21,010 nt of DNA from a virus, in the IMG/VR virus record IMGVR_UViG_3300008267_002127, positions 1-21,010 of that record. One strand, given 5' to 3'. The notes under the pieces were generated by a model that did no database searches, was not told the DNA's origin, and was given only the letters and a program-made list of their open reading frames with translations. Made by a program: the position numbers and the translations under genes. This document shows, one piece after another, positions 7,024-15,343 of the stretch (its first letter is position 1; the number at the start of each line of letters is the position of its first letter).

Positions 7024-7050
7024 AAGGCCAGTAGAAATACTGGCTTTTTT
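7024..7050 (+). terminator. Rho-independent terminator before the third leader-peptide gene
   Basis: Stem GCCAGTA (7027-7033) / TACTGGC (7038-7044) with a GAAA tetraloop, followed by six T residues; flanking A-T pairs extend the stem. It separates the first two leader-peptide genes from the third. Confidence 0.85.
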
Positions 7051-7068
7051 ATTTATAAACTATTTATA
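7050..7068 (+). promoter_or_regulatory. Two tandem TATTTATA motifs (late-promoter candidate)
   Basis: TATTTATA occurs at 7050-7057 and again at 7061-7068, right after a terminator and 14 nt before the ATG at 7083. The same octamer precedes the sheath, baseplate and first leader-peptide genes. Its promoter role is inferred from position only; AT-rich background is a caveat. Confidence 0.4.
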
Positions 7069-7082
7069 TCAAAGCTATCTCC

Positions 7083-7391
7083 ATGAAGAAGTCAGAATTG
7101 CATAAAATTATTAGAGAGGAAATACAAAATCACATGATAGAGGAGGGTATTGTGAACTGGATGTTAGATAAAGCAGCTACATTTGTTAAAAACCATTTTA
7201 ACCACGTAGCCGACTATCAGTATGCTAGACTGATAGCATCACCTGATTTTAGATCACTACACAAAAAATTTAATATGAGTGAAAAGGACTTTTTAGCAAA
7301 AGCCACAAGTCTAATAAAACAAAACCCTAAAAAGTTTGCAGATATATTAGCTTATGATGCATCAAAATCACGATATGCAAAATTTTTCTAA
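7083..7391 (+). CDS. Small protein with shared N-terminal leader, copy 3 (candidate internal/packaged protein)
   Basis: The leader MKKSELHKIIREEIQNHMIE matches the two upstream genes at M1, E5, K8, I10, E12, E13, I14 and E20. Possible cleavage sites are M-I-E|E or I-E-E|G. The remainder (82 residues) is basic and aromatic, rich in His, Phe and Tyr (TFVKNHFNHVADYQYARL, ending SKSRYAKFF). It has its own upstream terminator and TATTTATA pair, so it looks like an independently expressed cassette just before the tape measure, whose ATG lies 6 nt after this stop. No family is recognised. Confidence 0.65.
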   Translation: MKKSELHKIIREEIQNHMIEEGIVNWMLDKAATFVKNHFNHVADYQYARLIASPDFRSLHKKFNMSEKDFLAKATSLIKQNPKKFADILAYDASKSRYAKFF

Positions 7392-7397
7392 TGTTAG

Positions 7398-8417
7398 ATG
7401 GCTGGTAACAAACTAAACATAGATCCAAACGAATTTCAGAATCTAACTAAACAGATTGCTGATGCTATTGGTGCAGGGATGAAGCAAGGTGCAGAAAAAG
7501 GTAAAAAGGCTTTTGGAGGTGCTGATCTGCTGAGTGAGATGAAGTCTCAATTAGATGAGATAGGTAAAGCAGAAAAAGCTAACAACTTTGCCGCACAAGT
7601 TAAAAATAAAATGCTCAATGAGGGTATATCATCTCAACGTGCAGAAGTCCAAATACTAGCTCAACAGCAGATTGCAAAAAACAATCTAGTTAAAAAGGCG
7701 GCTGAAGAAAATATGCTTCAAATGGGTCTGCTTAAACTTCAAGCACAACAAGCGGGTAACACAGACCTTGTTAAACACTATGATAACAGAATTCAGAAAT
7801 CTCAAGAGTTTGTTAAAGGTATCGAAAACGAAAACAATGCAATCAAAGGTACTTCAAAACTAATAGATAAAAAACTCAAACAGCAAGACGAAGAAAAGGA
7901 GTCTATTAAAACACAGAATGAAATTAATGATAAGTTTAAGGAGATAAATAAAACATTAAAAGAGCGTATAGGTATAACAGAGGAAGTTATAGATCAATTA
8001 AGGACACCAGAAATGGCAAAAGCTGTTTTCTTTCAACAAATGGTTTCCAAAGGTGAACAAGTCCTTGAGACATTCGAAAAACTAGATCAGTCAGGATTAT
8101 CCCTTGGACAACGAGTAGATTACATGAGAAAGAGCTTTAGCATGATGTCGGTCATGGGACTATCAGATACTAAAGGTGTTTTAGATGGTATGGTGGAGAG
8201 CTATGGTACCTTAAACGCTATGACAGAGGATCAAGTGGATCATGTTGGTCACTTAGCAAAGCAGATGGGTGTGAGTGGTCAAGAAGCTTTTGGAATGGTT
8301 GATGCCTTTTCAAAAATGCCAGGTGAAACAATGGAAACTGCTGCAAACACAGCAGACTTTGTTAACAACTTAGCTAAAGCAAACGGCATTGCACCAGGAA
8401 AAACAAGCTGCTGTTGA
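7398..8417 (+). pseudogene. Tape-measure-like tail protein, N-terminal part (frame broken)
   Basis: The product is helical and Gln/Lys/Glu-rich, with long coiled-coil stretches around residues 50-190, then a more globular part (FFQQMVSKGEQVLETF..., MTEDQVDHVGHLAKQMGVSGQEAFGMV). It ends at NNLAKANGIAPGKTSCC before TGA. The following ORF, in the +1 frame, continues with the remainder of the same protein type. From memory of related phage proteins, about 25 residues normally lie between the APGK and AVEL segments, so a deletion plus frameshift is likely. Position after tube and assembly genes supports a tape-measure role, setting tail length and running inside the tube. Confidence 0.68.
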
Positions 8418-9861
8418 ATTACACAAAATGGGTGTTGAAATCGGGACAGCAAGTAAAATGGCTCAAGGCTTGCTAAATTTTGAAGATAGTATCAACAAGC
8501 AGATGGAAGCTTCTGTATTGCTTGGTAGAGAAATTAATTTAGATAAAGCAAGAGAGTTATCTCTAAATGGTGACTTGGAAGGTGCCACAAGAGAGGTAAT
8601 GAATAACATTGGAGGAGCTGCAGAGCTTGAAAAAATGAATGTTTTGCAGAAGCAAGCATTAGCTCAAGCAACAGGCATGACAGTTGAAGACTTAGCTAAG
8701 GCTGTTGATGCACAACAAGAAAAAAATAAATATACTGGAGAAGAAGCCTCTGCGTTAAATAGATCGTTAGGCTTTATCATGGAAATGGGTGGTGGTGTAA
8801 AAAATCTAATAAAAGATTATGGCATGGCAGCTCTGTCAGTATTACAAATGGTAGCTCAGCTAAGATTAGCAAAAGCTCTACAAGGAGACACTGCTAAGAG
8901 TGGTAAAGGATTCTTTTCAAAGATGTTTGGTGGTGGTGAAAAAATGCCAGAGACCAAAACACCAGAAGTCAAAACAGAGGCTTTAGATAAAGCAGATAAA
9001 ATGAAAGGCAAAGGTGGTGGTTTTATAGATTCCATGAAAGGATTAGCAGATGGTTTAAAACAAATGGCTGGAAGCAAGGTATTTCAAGGTATACTAAACA
9101 CAGCACTAGCAGGACCAGCACTAGTACTATCCTTATCAGCAATACCGTTTTTACTCTTCATGGGAATGGTTCCACTTAAACAACTTGGAAACAACTTTAT
9201 GAATCTAGCAATAGGTTTAGAGTTTATGGGTAGTGGCAAAGTTGCACTAGGTTCATTAAACACAATGTTATTTGCAGCAGCCGGTGTTATTGGATTAGCA
9301 GCAATACCTTTTATGCTTGCTATAGCACTTGGCGGTGCTTTAGTAGGTAGTGGATTAATGGGATTAGCTTCTGGCTTAACTGCAATGGGTAATCCAATGG
9401 TAGCACTTGGAGCAGGTATATTAGCTATGGTGTTATTATCAGCAGGAGCTTCCATGTTAATGTTTGGAGCAGGAGTTGGCATAGCAGCAGCAGGAATGTC
9501 GCTATTAGTAGCATCTTTAAAAGACGTACCATTTGAAAATTTATTAGCATTACCAGTAGCCTTTTTAGGTATTGGAGCAGGATTATATTTAATGGCAGCA
9601 GCAGGATTAGCAGCATTGCCTATATTAGGAGCATTAACAGCATTTGCATTAGTAGCACCAGCATTAACAGGTCTAGGTTCAGCTATTGGTGGAATGTTTG
9701 GAGGAGGTGGAGAAGGTGAGAAAGAAGATACATCAAAACTACTATTAGAAGAAATTAAAGGATTGAGAGCAGACTTAAATAAAGGTGGCATTATCAATAT
9801 GGATGGTAAAAAAGTTGGTGATGTAATAAGACTAGCGTTGAACACAGCAGGAACAAGATAA
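8389..9861 (+). pseudogene. Tape-measure-like tail protein, C-terminal part (frame broken)
   Basis: The frame is open from 8374; the TTG at 8389 is only the first possible start, and homologous sequence really begins near QAAVELHKMGVEIGTASKMAQGL. Next come a conserved helical segment (QMEASVLLGREINLDKARELSLNGDLEGA), a Gly/Lys linker, and a long hydrophobic region from about residue 225 to 435 rich in Ala, Leu and Gly with several membrane-helix-like stretches. Such hydrophobic segments are typical of tape-measure proteins and may form a channel in the host inner membrane on ejection. The C-terminus (EEIKGLRADLNKGGIINMDGK) is a short helix plus strand. Confidence 0.7.
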
Positions 9862-9867
9862 ACTATT

Positions 9868-10935
9868 ATGGCAAACGAGTTTAAAACAATAAGTCTTGAA
9901 GAGCGTTGGAAAAACAGCATTCACAATAGACAACCACTACCACCACAACCGGTAAGTCAAGGTAGTTCTAATATCATATTGCCAGAAGAAGTTAGTCAAG
10001 GTAGTGTGGATTTAAAAATTCCAAAAAGAGATCCTATACAAGAACAGATTAGCTTAAAGCAAATACCAATAGGTCCAAAAAAAGAACCAACAACTTTAAA
10101 ACTAACTGGTCAAAGTCTTATTGCTAATACAATACCAAATCCAGTAATAGTTCAAGCACCATTATTAGAATCTCGTGAAAGACCTTTTGTAAATACAGAC
10201 TATAGAACAGCTATAAGTCTTAGAAATAGATTGGAGCAGTCAACAACATTAGGCTCAACAAATCATTTAGCACAATATTTTCTATCGGATCAATACGCAG
10301 ATTACATTAAAGTAATACCTTTTGGAATCTTTAATCACACAAGTACAATAATCTTAGAAGATGGTGCATTTACACCTAATCAAGGTGGATTAGATCCAAC
10401 AGTATTTTTGTTTGATAGTTTACTTTTTCAAGGCGTAATTGTTAAAAATGGAGAGATAGTTTCCATACCAAACATAGAAACACCATTACAAAACATATTA
10501 AATTATCAAGGTGCTATACAAGTTAATGGTAATTATGTATCTTTTACGAATGTAGAACAAAGCATACCAACTTCCCAACTACAACAAGATCTTAACGTAA
10601 CAGTAACTAACCCAGCAGACGTAAACACGATCGGATTTTCTCAGGGATTAATACAAGTGCCTAATGGAGAAATAGGTAGTATATCTATAATAGATAGTCC
10701 AAGACCAACACCATCACAAGGTGGTACAAGTGTCCTTCCGTTTACTTACGAACCAAATAGAACACCAGTCAATCCAAGTGTACTACGATATGCTGCTGAT
10801 AGAGCATTAGCTTATTTCACACCAAGAATAAAACACGGTAGTGTTTATGTAGAACCATTACCAAACTATTATGGTACAAATCCTAATCCGGATCAGGAGG
10901 GTTCACACACAAATACAAGATGGTTACACGATTAA
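9868..10935 (+). CDS. Hypothetical virion-associated protein with internal QG-x-I repeats (355 aa)
   Basis: ATG lies 6 nt after the tape-measure stop. The N-terminal third is Pro/Gln-rich and looks disordered, with two short VSQGS repeats (residues 29-33 and 42-46). The middle carries three degenerate repeats of about 22 residues (QGVIVKNGEIVSIPNIETP, QGAIQVNGNYVSFTNVEQS, QGLIQVPNGEIGSISIIDSP), suggesting a beta-strand repeat fold. The end is SVYVEPLPNYYGTNPNPDQEG. No known family is recognised. Its place between tape measure and baseplate genes suggests a structural tail or baseplate protein. Confidence 0.65.
   Translation: MANEFKTISLEERWKNSIHNRQPLPPQPVSQGSSNIILPEEVSQGSVDLKIPKRDPIQEQISLKQIPIGPKKEPTTLKLTGQSLIANTIPNPVIVQAPLLESRERPFVNTDYRTAISLRNRLEQSTTLGSTNHLAQYFLSDQYADYIKVIPFGIFNHTSTIILEDGAFTPNQGGLDPTVFLFDSLLFQGVIVKNGEIVSIPNIETPLQNILNYQGAIQVNGNYVSFTNVEQSIPTSQLQQDLNVTVTNPADVNTIGFSQGLIQVPNGEIGSISIIDSPRPTPSQGGTSVLPFTYEPNRTPVNPSVLRYAADRALAYFTPRIKHGSVYVEPLPNYYGTNPNPDQEGSHTNTRWLHD
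10426..10704 (+). repeat. Three degenerate protein repeats in the 355-aa protein
   Basis: Repeats at residues 187-207, 213-234 and 258-279 share QG-[V/A/L]-I-x-V-x-[N/P]-G plus an I/V-x-S/N strand. The DNA is diverged. They probably correspond to repeated beta-hairpins. Confidence 0.5.
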
Positions 10936-10966
10936 CAATTTTTCAATTCTAAGATACATATAATAT

Positions 10967-12409
10967 ATGTTCGCAAACTACAGATACAGTGCAATTTTGA
11001 GAAGAGTAAATCCTTCTTCAGAAGCAAATCCCAAAAACGATCCAGTATTAATTGGAGAATTGCAGGGTGTTTCTGGTCTAAAACCTGATCAGGTTACCAA
11101 AGGATACTTTGGAGATAGTAGTACTTTGAGGTTTTTACAAAAAGATTCAACAGAAGCAAACAAATATACTGGTAAAAAACTTGAGTTTACAGGTGATAGT
11201 TGGAGTGGTTATGGAGAGTTGATACCAGCAGAATCACTAAAGACTTATTCTATCAATGCTCAAGGTACTTACTCAGATCCAAGTAGCATTGAGGGTATTA
11301 GAGAATCCTTTTATGTTATTACAAACGTCGATGATGAGGAACAGAGTAGTTTAACTAAAATATACAACATACACATAGGTAATGTGTTAGGAGACTTGGA
11401 AGTAAATAGACCCTTTACTACAATTGATATTGATGGCACAAAGCTTGTGAGTGGTGTGAGAGCCACTGATAGTTTTGGATCATTAAAGTATATAAACACT
11501 TTTGATGAGGGGGTAACTAAAGTATATCTTGGTTTCTTATCGAGGTCTAGTCCAAATGCAACACCAAGTGTTGAGGACACAATAGGTGTTTTAAAAACAA
11601 AAAATGTTTCGTTGAGTGGCAACACAACACAAGAGCTACCAATTTATATCTCAGACAAAGATCCAGCTGGCAAACAGGGGAGCATTGATTTATCTGATAG
11701 TCGTGTACACAACAGGAGTTTATCAGACTACACTACAATGTCCTATGAAAAGATACTGCAAAAGAGTACTAAACAAATATCAGGAGATTTTAGAAAGTTT
11801 GTAAGAGATCCAACTAAATTAAGAGATGGTGCTGGTAGAGTTATCAAGATTGTAGATAAGCCAACCGTTGAACAAAGAGCTCCAAACAGTGGTAAAGATT
11901 TTGTAAACTTGTCCATAGAATCTATATCAATGGGCACCACAGTAAACTTCACAACTTTTTTAACAAGCTTCAATGATAGTTTTAGTCCAAGTTGGGGTGA
12001 TATAAAATATGTTGGAAGGCAAGACACATTAAAGTATTTTACAGGTGTTACAAGAACAGTTGGCCTTGGCTTCAAGTTGGCTGCTTTTAAGAAAGCAGAT
12101 TTAGGTACTATATACAGTAAGTTATCTACTTTAGTAAAAGGTAGCGCTATTGGTGGAGTAAATAAAGGTGGAAAGATAATTACAGCTCCAGTATCTAAAC
12201 TAACTTTTGGAAGTTGGTTTTATGGAACACCTTGCGTAATAACTTCTATGAAGTTTGATATACAAGCAACAGAATATTCTTGGGATGTGGATAATCAAAT
12301 GCCTCATCTGGTGGATGTTTCATTAGATTTCTTTATATTAGGAGATGTGACTGGAAAAGCTTTAGATTCAAAAAATAACGATTACTTTAGATACACTATA
12401 CCAAGATAA
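10967..12409 (+). CDS. Putative baseplate/tail structural protein (480 aa)
   Basis: Residues about 1-130 form a beta-rich N-terminal part. The C-terminal region from about residue 315 carries NFTTFLTSFNDSFSPSWGDI, YVGRQDTLKYFTGVTRTVGL and FKLAAFKKADLG. That motif series (F-x-DSF-x-P-x-W, GR-x-D, Y-x-x-x-x-R) recurs in large-myophage tail-tube/baseplate proteins, as I recall, and suggests a tube-like domain. It may act at the baseplate-tube junction (gp48/gp54-like role), but that equivalence is inferred. The stop overlaps the next ATG by 1 nt (TAATG), so translation is probably coupled to the wedge gene. Confidence 0.65.
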   Translation: MFANYRYSAILRRVNPSSEANPKNDPVLIGELQGVSGLKPDQVTKGYFGDSSTLRFLQKDSTEANKYTGKKLEFTGDSWSGYGELIPAESLKTYSINAQGTYSDPSSIEGIRESFYVITNVDDEEQSSLTKIYNIHIGNVLGDLEVNRPFTTIDIDGTKLVSGVRATDSFGSLKYINTFDEGVTKVYLGFLSRSSPNATPSVEDTIGVLKTKNVSLSGNTTQELPIYISDKDPAGKQGSIDLSDSRVHNRSLSDYTTMSYEKILQKSTKQISGDFRKFVRDPTKLRDGAGRVIKIVDKPTVEQRAPNSGKDFVNLSIESISMGTTVNFTTFLTSFNDSFSPSWGDIKYVGRQDTLKYFTGVTRTVGLGFKLAAFKKADLGTIYSKLSTLVKGSAIGGVNKGGKIITAPVSKLTFGSWFYGTPCVITSMKFDIQATEYSWDVDNQMPHLVDVSLDFFILGDVTGKALDSKNNDYFRYTIPR

Positions 12410-12708
12410 TGACATCAAGATACGATAACATACCAACAAAGGTTAATGAAAATAAAAAACAAGTAACAAAACCTGTTCTATATCCAACTATACCAAGAGC
12501 TGTTGGAGACATATATGTACAAACGTCACCTGCAGACAGACTTGACTTACTTGCTTACAAATATTACGGCAGTCCTGGTTATTATTGGATATTGGCAGAA
12601 GCAAATGGAATTGGCAAAGGATCTATGAATATACCAGTTGGAATGCAACTAAGAATACCACAAAACTTTACAGAGATCTTGAGAGAATATCAATTAATAA
12701 ATACATAA
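12409..12708 (+). CDS. Baseplate wedge protein, gp53/LysM-like (99 aa)
   Basis: The start overlaps the previous stop in TAATG. The core DRLDLLAYKYYGSPGYYWILAEANGI, followed by IPVGMQLRIP, fits the LysM-like fold of T4-type gp53 wedge proteins: a KYYG turn, a Trp/Ile helix, then a G-x-x-LRIP end. In T4, gp53 ties wedges together around the hub. The N-terminal 30 residues are polar with Pro-rich LYPTIPRA, a likely extended arm. It is shorter than T4 gp53 and is closer to the minimal LysM-only version found in many myophages. Confidence 0.72.
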   Translation: MTSRYDNIPTKVNENKKQVTKPVLYPTIPRAVGDIYVQTSPADRLDLLAYKYYGSPGYYWILAEANGIGKGSMNIPVGMQLRIPQNFTEILREYQLINT

Positions 12709-12711
12709 GTT

Positions 12712-14751
12712 ATGGCAAGCATTTTCAGTAAGAAGGATCTTCCAGAACCTTTGAAAAAAGAAATAATACAAAGAACAACTAAAGCTGGAATAGTATGGAG
12801 TGCTAAAAGATTTCCTTGGATACACATCACTAGTTTAAGTAGTACTTGCAATAAAAAAAATAGTAGACTCAAAACCTTGTCAAGCGTACCAAACAACACC
12901 ACTTCTATATCAAGCAACATCTTGCTCAGCACCTATGAAAAGGTAGGAGCATCAATTAGACCAGTTGCAGTTGTAACGAATGTACAAGTAAAGAAGCAAG
13001 GTGAGTTAGGAACTACAAGAAAAGTAACTATAAATTTATCAGCTTTCAGTGACGAACAACTTATAGAATTACAAACATGTTACTTCGTACCTGGTTTAAG
13101 TTGTAGAGTAGAGTGGGGATGGAACGAAGATTGCTTTGGTAACAAATCCACAGGTCCAATTGGATTAAGCTTAGAGTTACCAGATGCAGAAATTATAGCT
13201 GCAATGAGAAAAAGAGCTTCCCAAGAAACCCACTATGATGGTATACAAGGATTAGTAACAAACTTTAGCTATGGTTTAACCAAAGATAATATATGGGAAT
13301 GCTCATTAGAAATTATCGCAGCAGCAGAATCTTTTGGTAGATCAAGTGTAGTTGTGCAAAATAGTGACTGTGCCAACTGTGCAAGAAAATATAAATCAGA
13401 AGACACAGGAAAAGAAAAAGTAGAAACAAAGTCTTTGTTATATACATTCTTTAAAGATATGTATGATGACTTTGACAAGTGCTACTCGGTAATGAAACCA
13501 AGGATTGATAAAATTTTAGCTATACCAAATTGGACTGGTGAAGGAGAACCAGTGAATGTATCTTGTTTATCTGAGTGGGAATATGAAGGAAATCAAAGAT
13601 TAGATTCTGGTGAAGAAGATAATAGTTTACTTGCTAATGTTCTTGGTGATGTTCAAGAGGGTTTTGTATCATGGCCCACATTAGAAGCTTTAATTAATCT
13701 GCGTGCTATACCATATAGTAAAAATGGTGAGTATGTGGTGGGTAGAATCGTAAGTCCCATGCATACACCAATAACATACCATCCCGCAGTATTCTCAACT
13801 GATCCTAGAGTTTGTATAATACTAGGACCACAAAGAGGTAAGACAGAGAGATATATAGCACATCAAAAAGGAGATACTACAGAAGCACCAACACCACCAG
13901 ACAATGAATCGACATTGACACTACAACATATACACTTAAACATTGTTTTTGTTATGAGTGTTTTAAAGTCTTTAGAAAAAGATGTACCAGAAAACATGAG
14001 TATTCATAATTTTGTTATGACTCTTTTAAACAGAGTTAATGAGGTTTGTGGTAGCTTGTGGCAATTTGAACTTATAAATAGAACTGATGTAAATCTTAAA
14101 GGAGGTCCTTGTGTGGCTGTAATTGATGCAAAATCATCCACAGGCAGTAAACCATTAGAAGCTTTTTCCTTACCAGCATTACCAGAAGATTCTATTCTTA
14201 GAGAAATGAAGTTAGATATGAAGATGACAGATTCTATGAAATCACAAGCTTTATATTCAAATGCAAATCAACAATCTACAAAAACAGTTGGTGGTGGTGG
14301 ATGTGGATCGAACGTGTTTAAACCCTTTGGACTAAACAAAGCTCAAAGTTTAAATATGAAACAAAAAGCTACTGAAGATCCTGATTGTTCATGTGATGAA
14401 AGCTCTAACGATGCACTACCAGAACTAACTGTTGACGAGTGGATTGATGATGAGTTGTATAGCCATGTTGATGATTCATCTACATCAGGTGCGAGAAATG
14501 CATTGATAAACATATTTTCAAAAGATATAAAAAAAGGTACTGATACTCACTGTAAAGGAATGATACTACCTTTTGAGTTTTCATTTACTTTAGATGGGAT
14601 AGGTGGATTTGGATTTGGTCAAATGGTTTCTTGTAATAGAATACCAGAAAGTGTGCGTGAAGGCTATGAGTGGCAAGTAACAACAGTAGAACATAGTATT
14701 ACTCCAAACGATTGGTCAACAACAGTAAGTACAGTGTGTAGATACAAATAA
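12712..14751 (+). CDS. Large baseplate hub-like protein (679 aa)
   Basis: Residues 83-137 hold RPVAVVTNVQVKKQGELGTTRKVTINLSAFSD... and FVPGLSCRVEWGW, a segment I recall from hub-like virion proteins of T4-related phages. The last 65 residues (PFEFSFTLDGIGGFGFGQM, then WQVTTVEHSITPNDWSTTVS) resemble the C-terminal domain of gp27/late-control-D-type hub proteins. The middle is unrecognised. Cysteine is unusually frequent, with C220/C223 in CANC, a GGGGCGS loop and a DCSCD motif, so metal binding or disulphides are possible. ATG is 3 nt after the wedge gene; the next gene follows after 1 nt. Confidence 0.7.
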   Translation: MASIFSKKDLPEPLKKEIIQRTTKAGIVWSAKRFPWIHITSLSSTCNKKNSRLKTLSSVPNNTTSISSNILLSTYEKVGASIRPVAVVTNVQVKKQGELGTTRKVTINLSAFSDEQLIELQTCYFVPGLSCRVEWGWNEDCFGNKSTGPIGLSLELPDAEIIAAMRKRASQETHYDGIQGLVTNFSYGLTKDNIWECSLEIIAAAESFGRSSVVVQNSDCANCARKYKSEDTGKEKVETKSLLYTFFKDMYDDFDKCYSVMKPRIDKILAIPNWTGEGEPVNVSCLSEWEYEGNQRLDSGEEDNSLLANVLGDVQEGFVSWPTLEALINLRAIPYSKNGEYVVGRIVSPMHTPITYHPAVFSTDPRVCIILGPQRGKTERYIAHQKGDTTEAPTPPDNESTLTLQHIHLNIVFVMSVLKSLEKDVPENMSIHNFVMTLLNRVNEVCGSLWQFELINRTDVNLKGGPCVAVIDAKSSTGSKPLEAFSLPALPEDSILREMKLDMKMTDSMKSQALYSNANQQSTKTVGGGGCGSNVFKPFGLNKAQSLNMKQKATEDPDCSCDESSNDALPELTVDEWIDDELYSHVDDSSTSGARNALINIFSKDIKKGTDTHCKGMILPFEFSFTLDGIGGFGFGQMVSCNRIPESVREGYEWQVTTVEHSITPNDWSTTVSTVCRYK

Positions 14752-14752
14752 A

Positions 14753-15313
14753 ATGGCATTAAGTAGATTTTCTTCAAGAAAAAACAACAACACATACCTT
14801 TACACAAAAGGTGGAGAGTTTAGCTTGTCTGGTCGGAATTATGTTGGAGAGTATCATTATGATGGTACTATACCAAAAACAGGACCAATAACGAGTGATA
14901 CTTCACAAGTACTAACAAGGTTTTACACCATAGGTGATCATTACATTTACGATAAAACTTTTGATTTTGATATTAAGGTGCTGAAGTTTACCAACCCAAT
15001 ACCGTACTTGTATCGACCAAAAGATACAGTCTATTTAGCTGGATACGATTCAAGATTCTTTGTTGAGAAGATTGACGATGAAAATAGCTACGCTATGGAA
15101 ATAGATCAAATACAATACCAGGGTATGGGTAAGCAAGGTGGCATAGATAATGGATTATACTTAGCAGCAACTTTAAATTGGAGGTTTACTGGAAGGCGTG
15201 AAGATATAATAAAACATAATGAACTAGAGTTACAAAAAGCTTCTACAAAATTACCAACTATCATATACGCAGTAAGAAGTACTTTAGAATTTGCAAGGAT
15301 AACCTTGGTTTGA
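14753..15313 (+). CDS. Conserved tail/baseplate-cluster protein of unknown function (186 aa)
   Basis: It follows the hub gene by 1 nt. The N-terminal segment YLYTKGGEFSLSGRNYVGEY, followed by HYDGTIPKTGP, is one I associate with uncharacterised proteins in T4-like phage tail clusters. A central beta-rich region (IPYLYRPKDTVYLAGYDSRFF) and a C-terminal helix follow. No enzymatic motif, signal or membrane segment is seen. It is the last gene of the structural block; its TGA is followed at once by a promoter-like element and the replication genes. A structural role is inferred from context. Confidence 0.65.
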   Translation: MALSRFSSRKNNNTYLYTKGGEFSLSGRNYVGEYHYDGTIPKTGPITSDTSQVLTRFYTIGDHYIYDKTFDFDIKVLKFTNPIPYLYRPKDTVYLAGYDSRFFVEKIDDENSYAMEIDQIQYQGMGKQGGIDNGLYLAATLNWRFTGRREDIIKHNELELQKASTKLPTIIYAVRSTLEFARITLV

Positions 15314-15337
15314 TTTTACAAATTAATTTAGTATATT
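15310..15337 (+). promoter_or_regulatory. Promoter candidate at the start of the replication block
   Basis: TTG (15310-15312, within TTTG), 19-nt spacer, TATATT (15332-15337). It overlaps the end of the structural block and lies just before the polymerase ATG at 15344, so a transcript from it would have a very short leader or begin inside the gene. Spacing is identical to the element before the SSB gene. Confidence 0.5.
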
Positions 15338-15343
15338 ATTTGT

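Noticed and set aside
6227-7391. Three paralogous copies of one gene
   Set aside because: Similarity ends sharply at residue 20; the bodies do not resemble one another.
5305-8417. Reassigned stop codons (TGA or TAG read as an amino acid)
   Set aside because: Reading through the TGA at 5305 or 8415 stays in the wrong frame for the continuing homology, and TGA ends other intact genes (15313, 16633). A frame change is needed, not a code change.
9084-9920. 278-residue minus-strand ORF
   Set aside because: It lies antisense to the repetitive Ala/Leu/Gly-rich part of the tape-measure gene and its Pro/Ala/Asn-rich product looks like a composition shadow.
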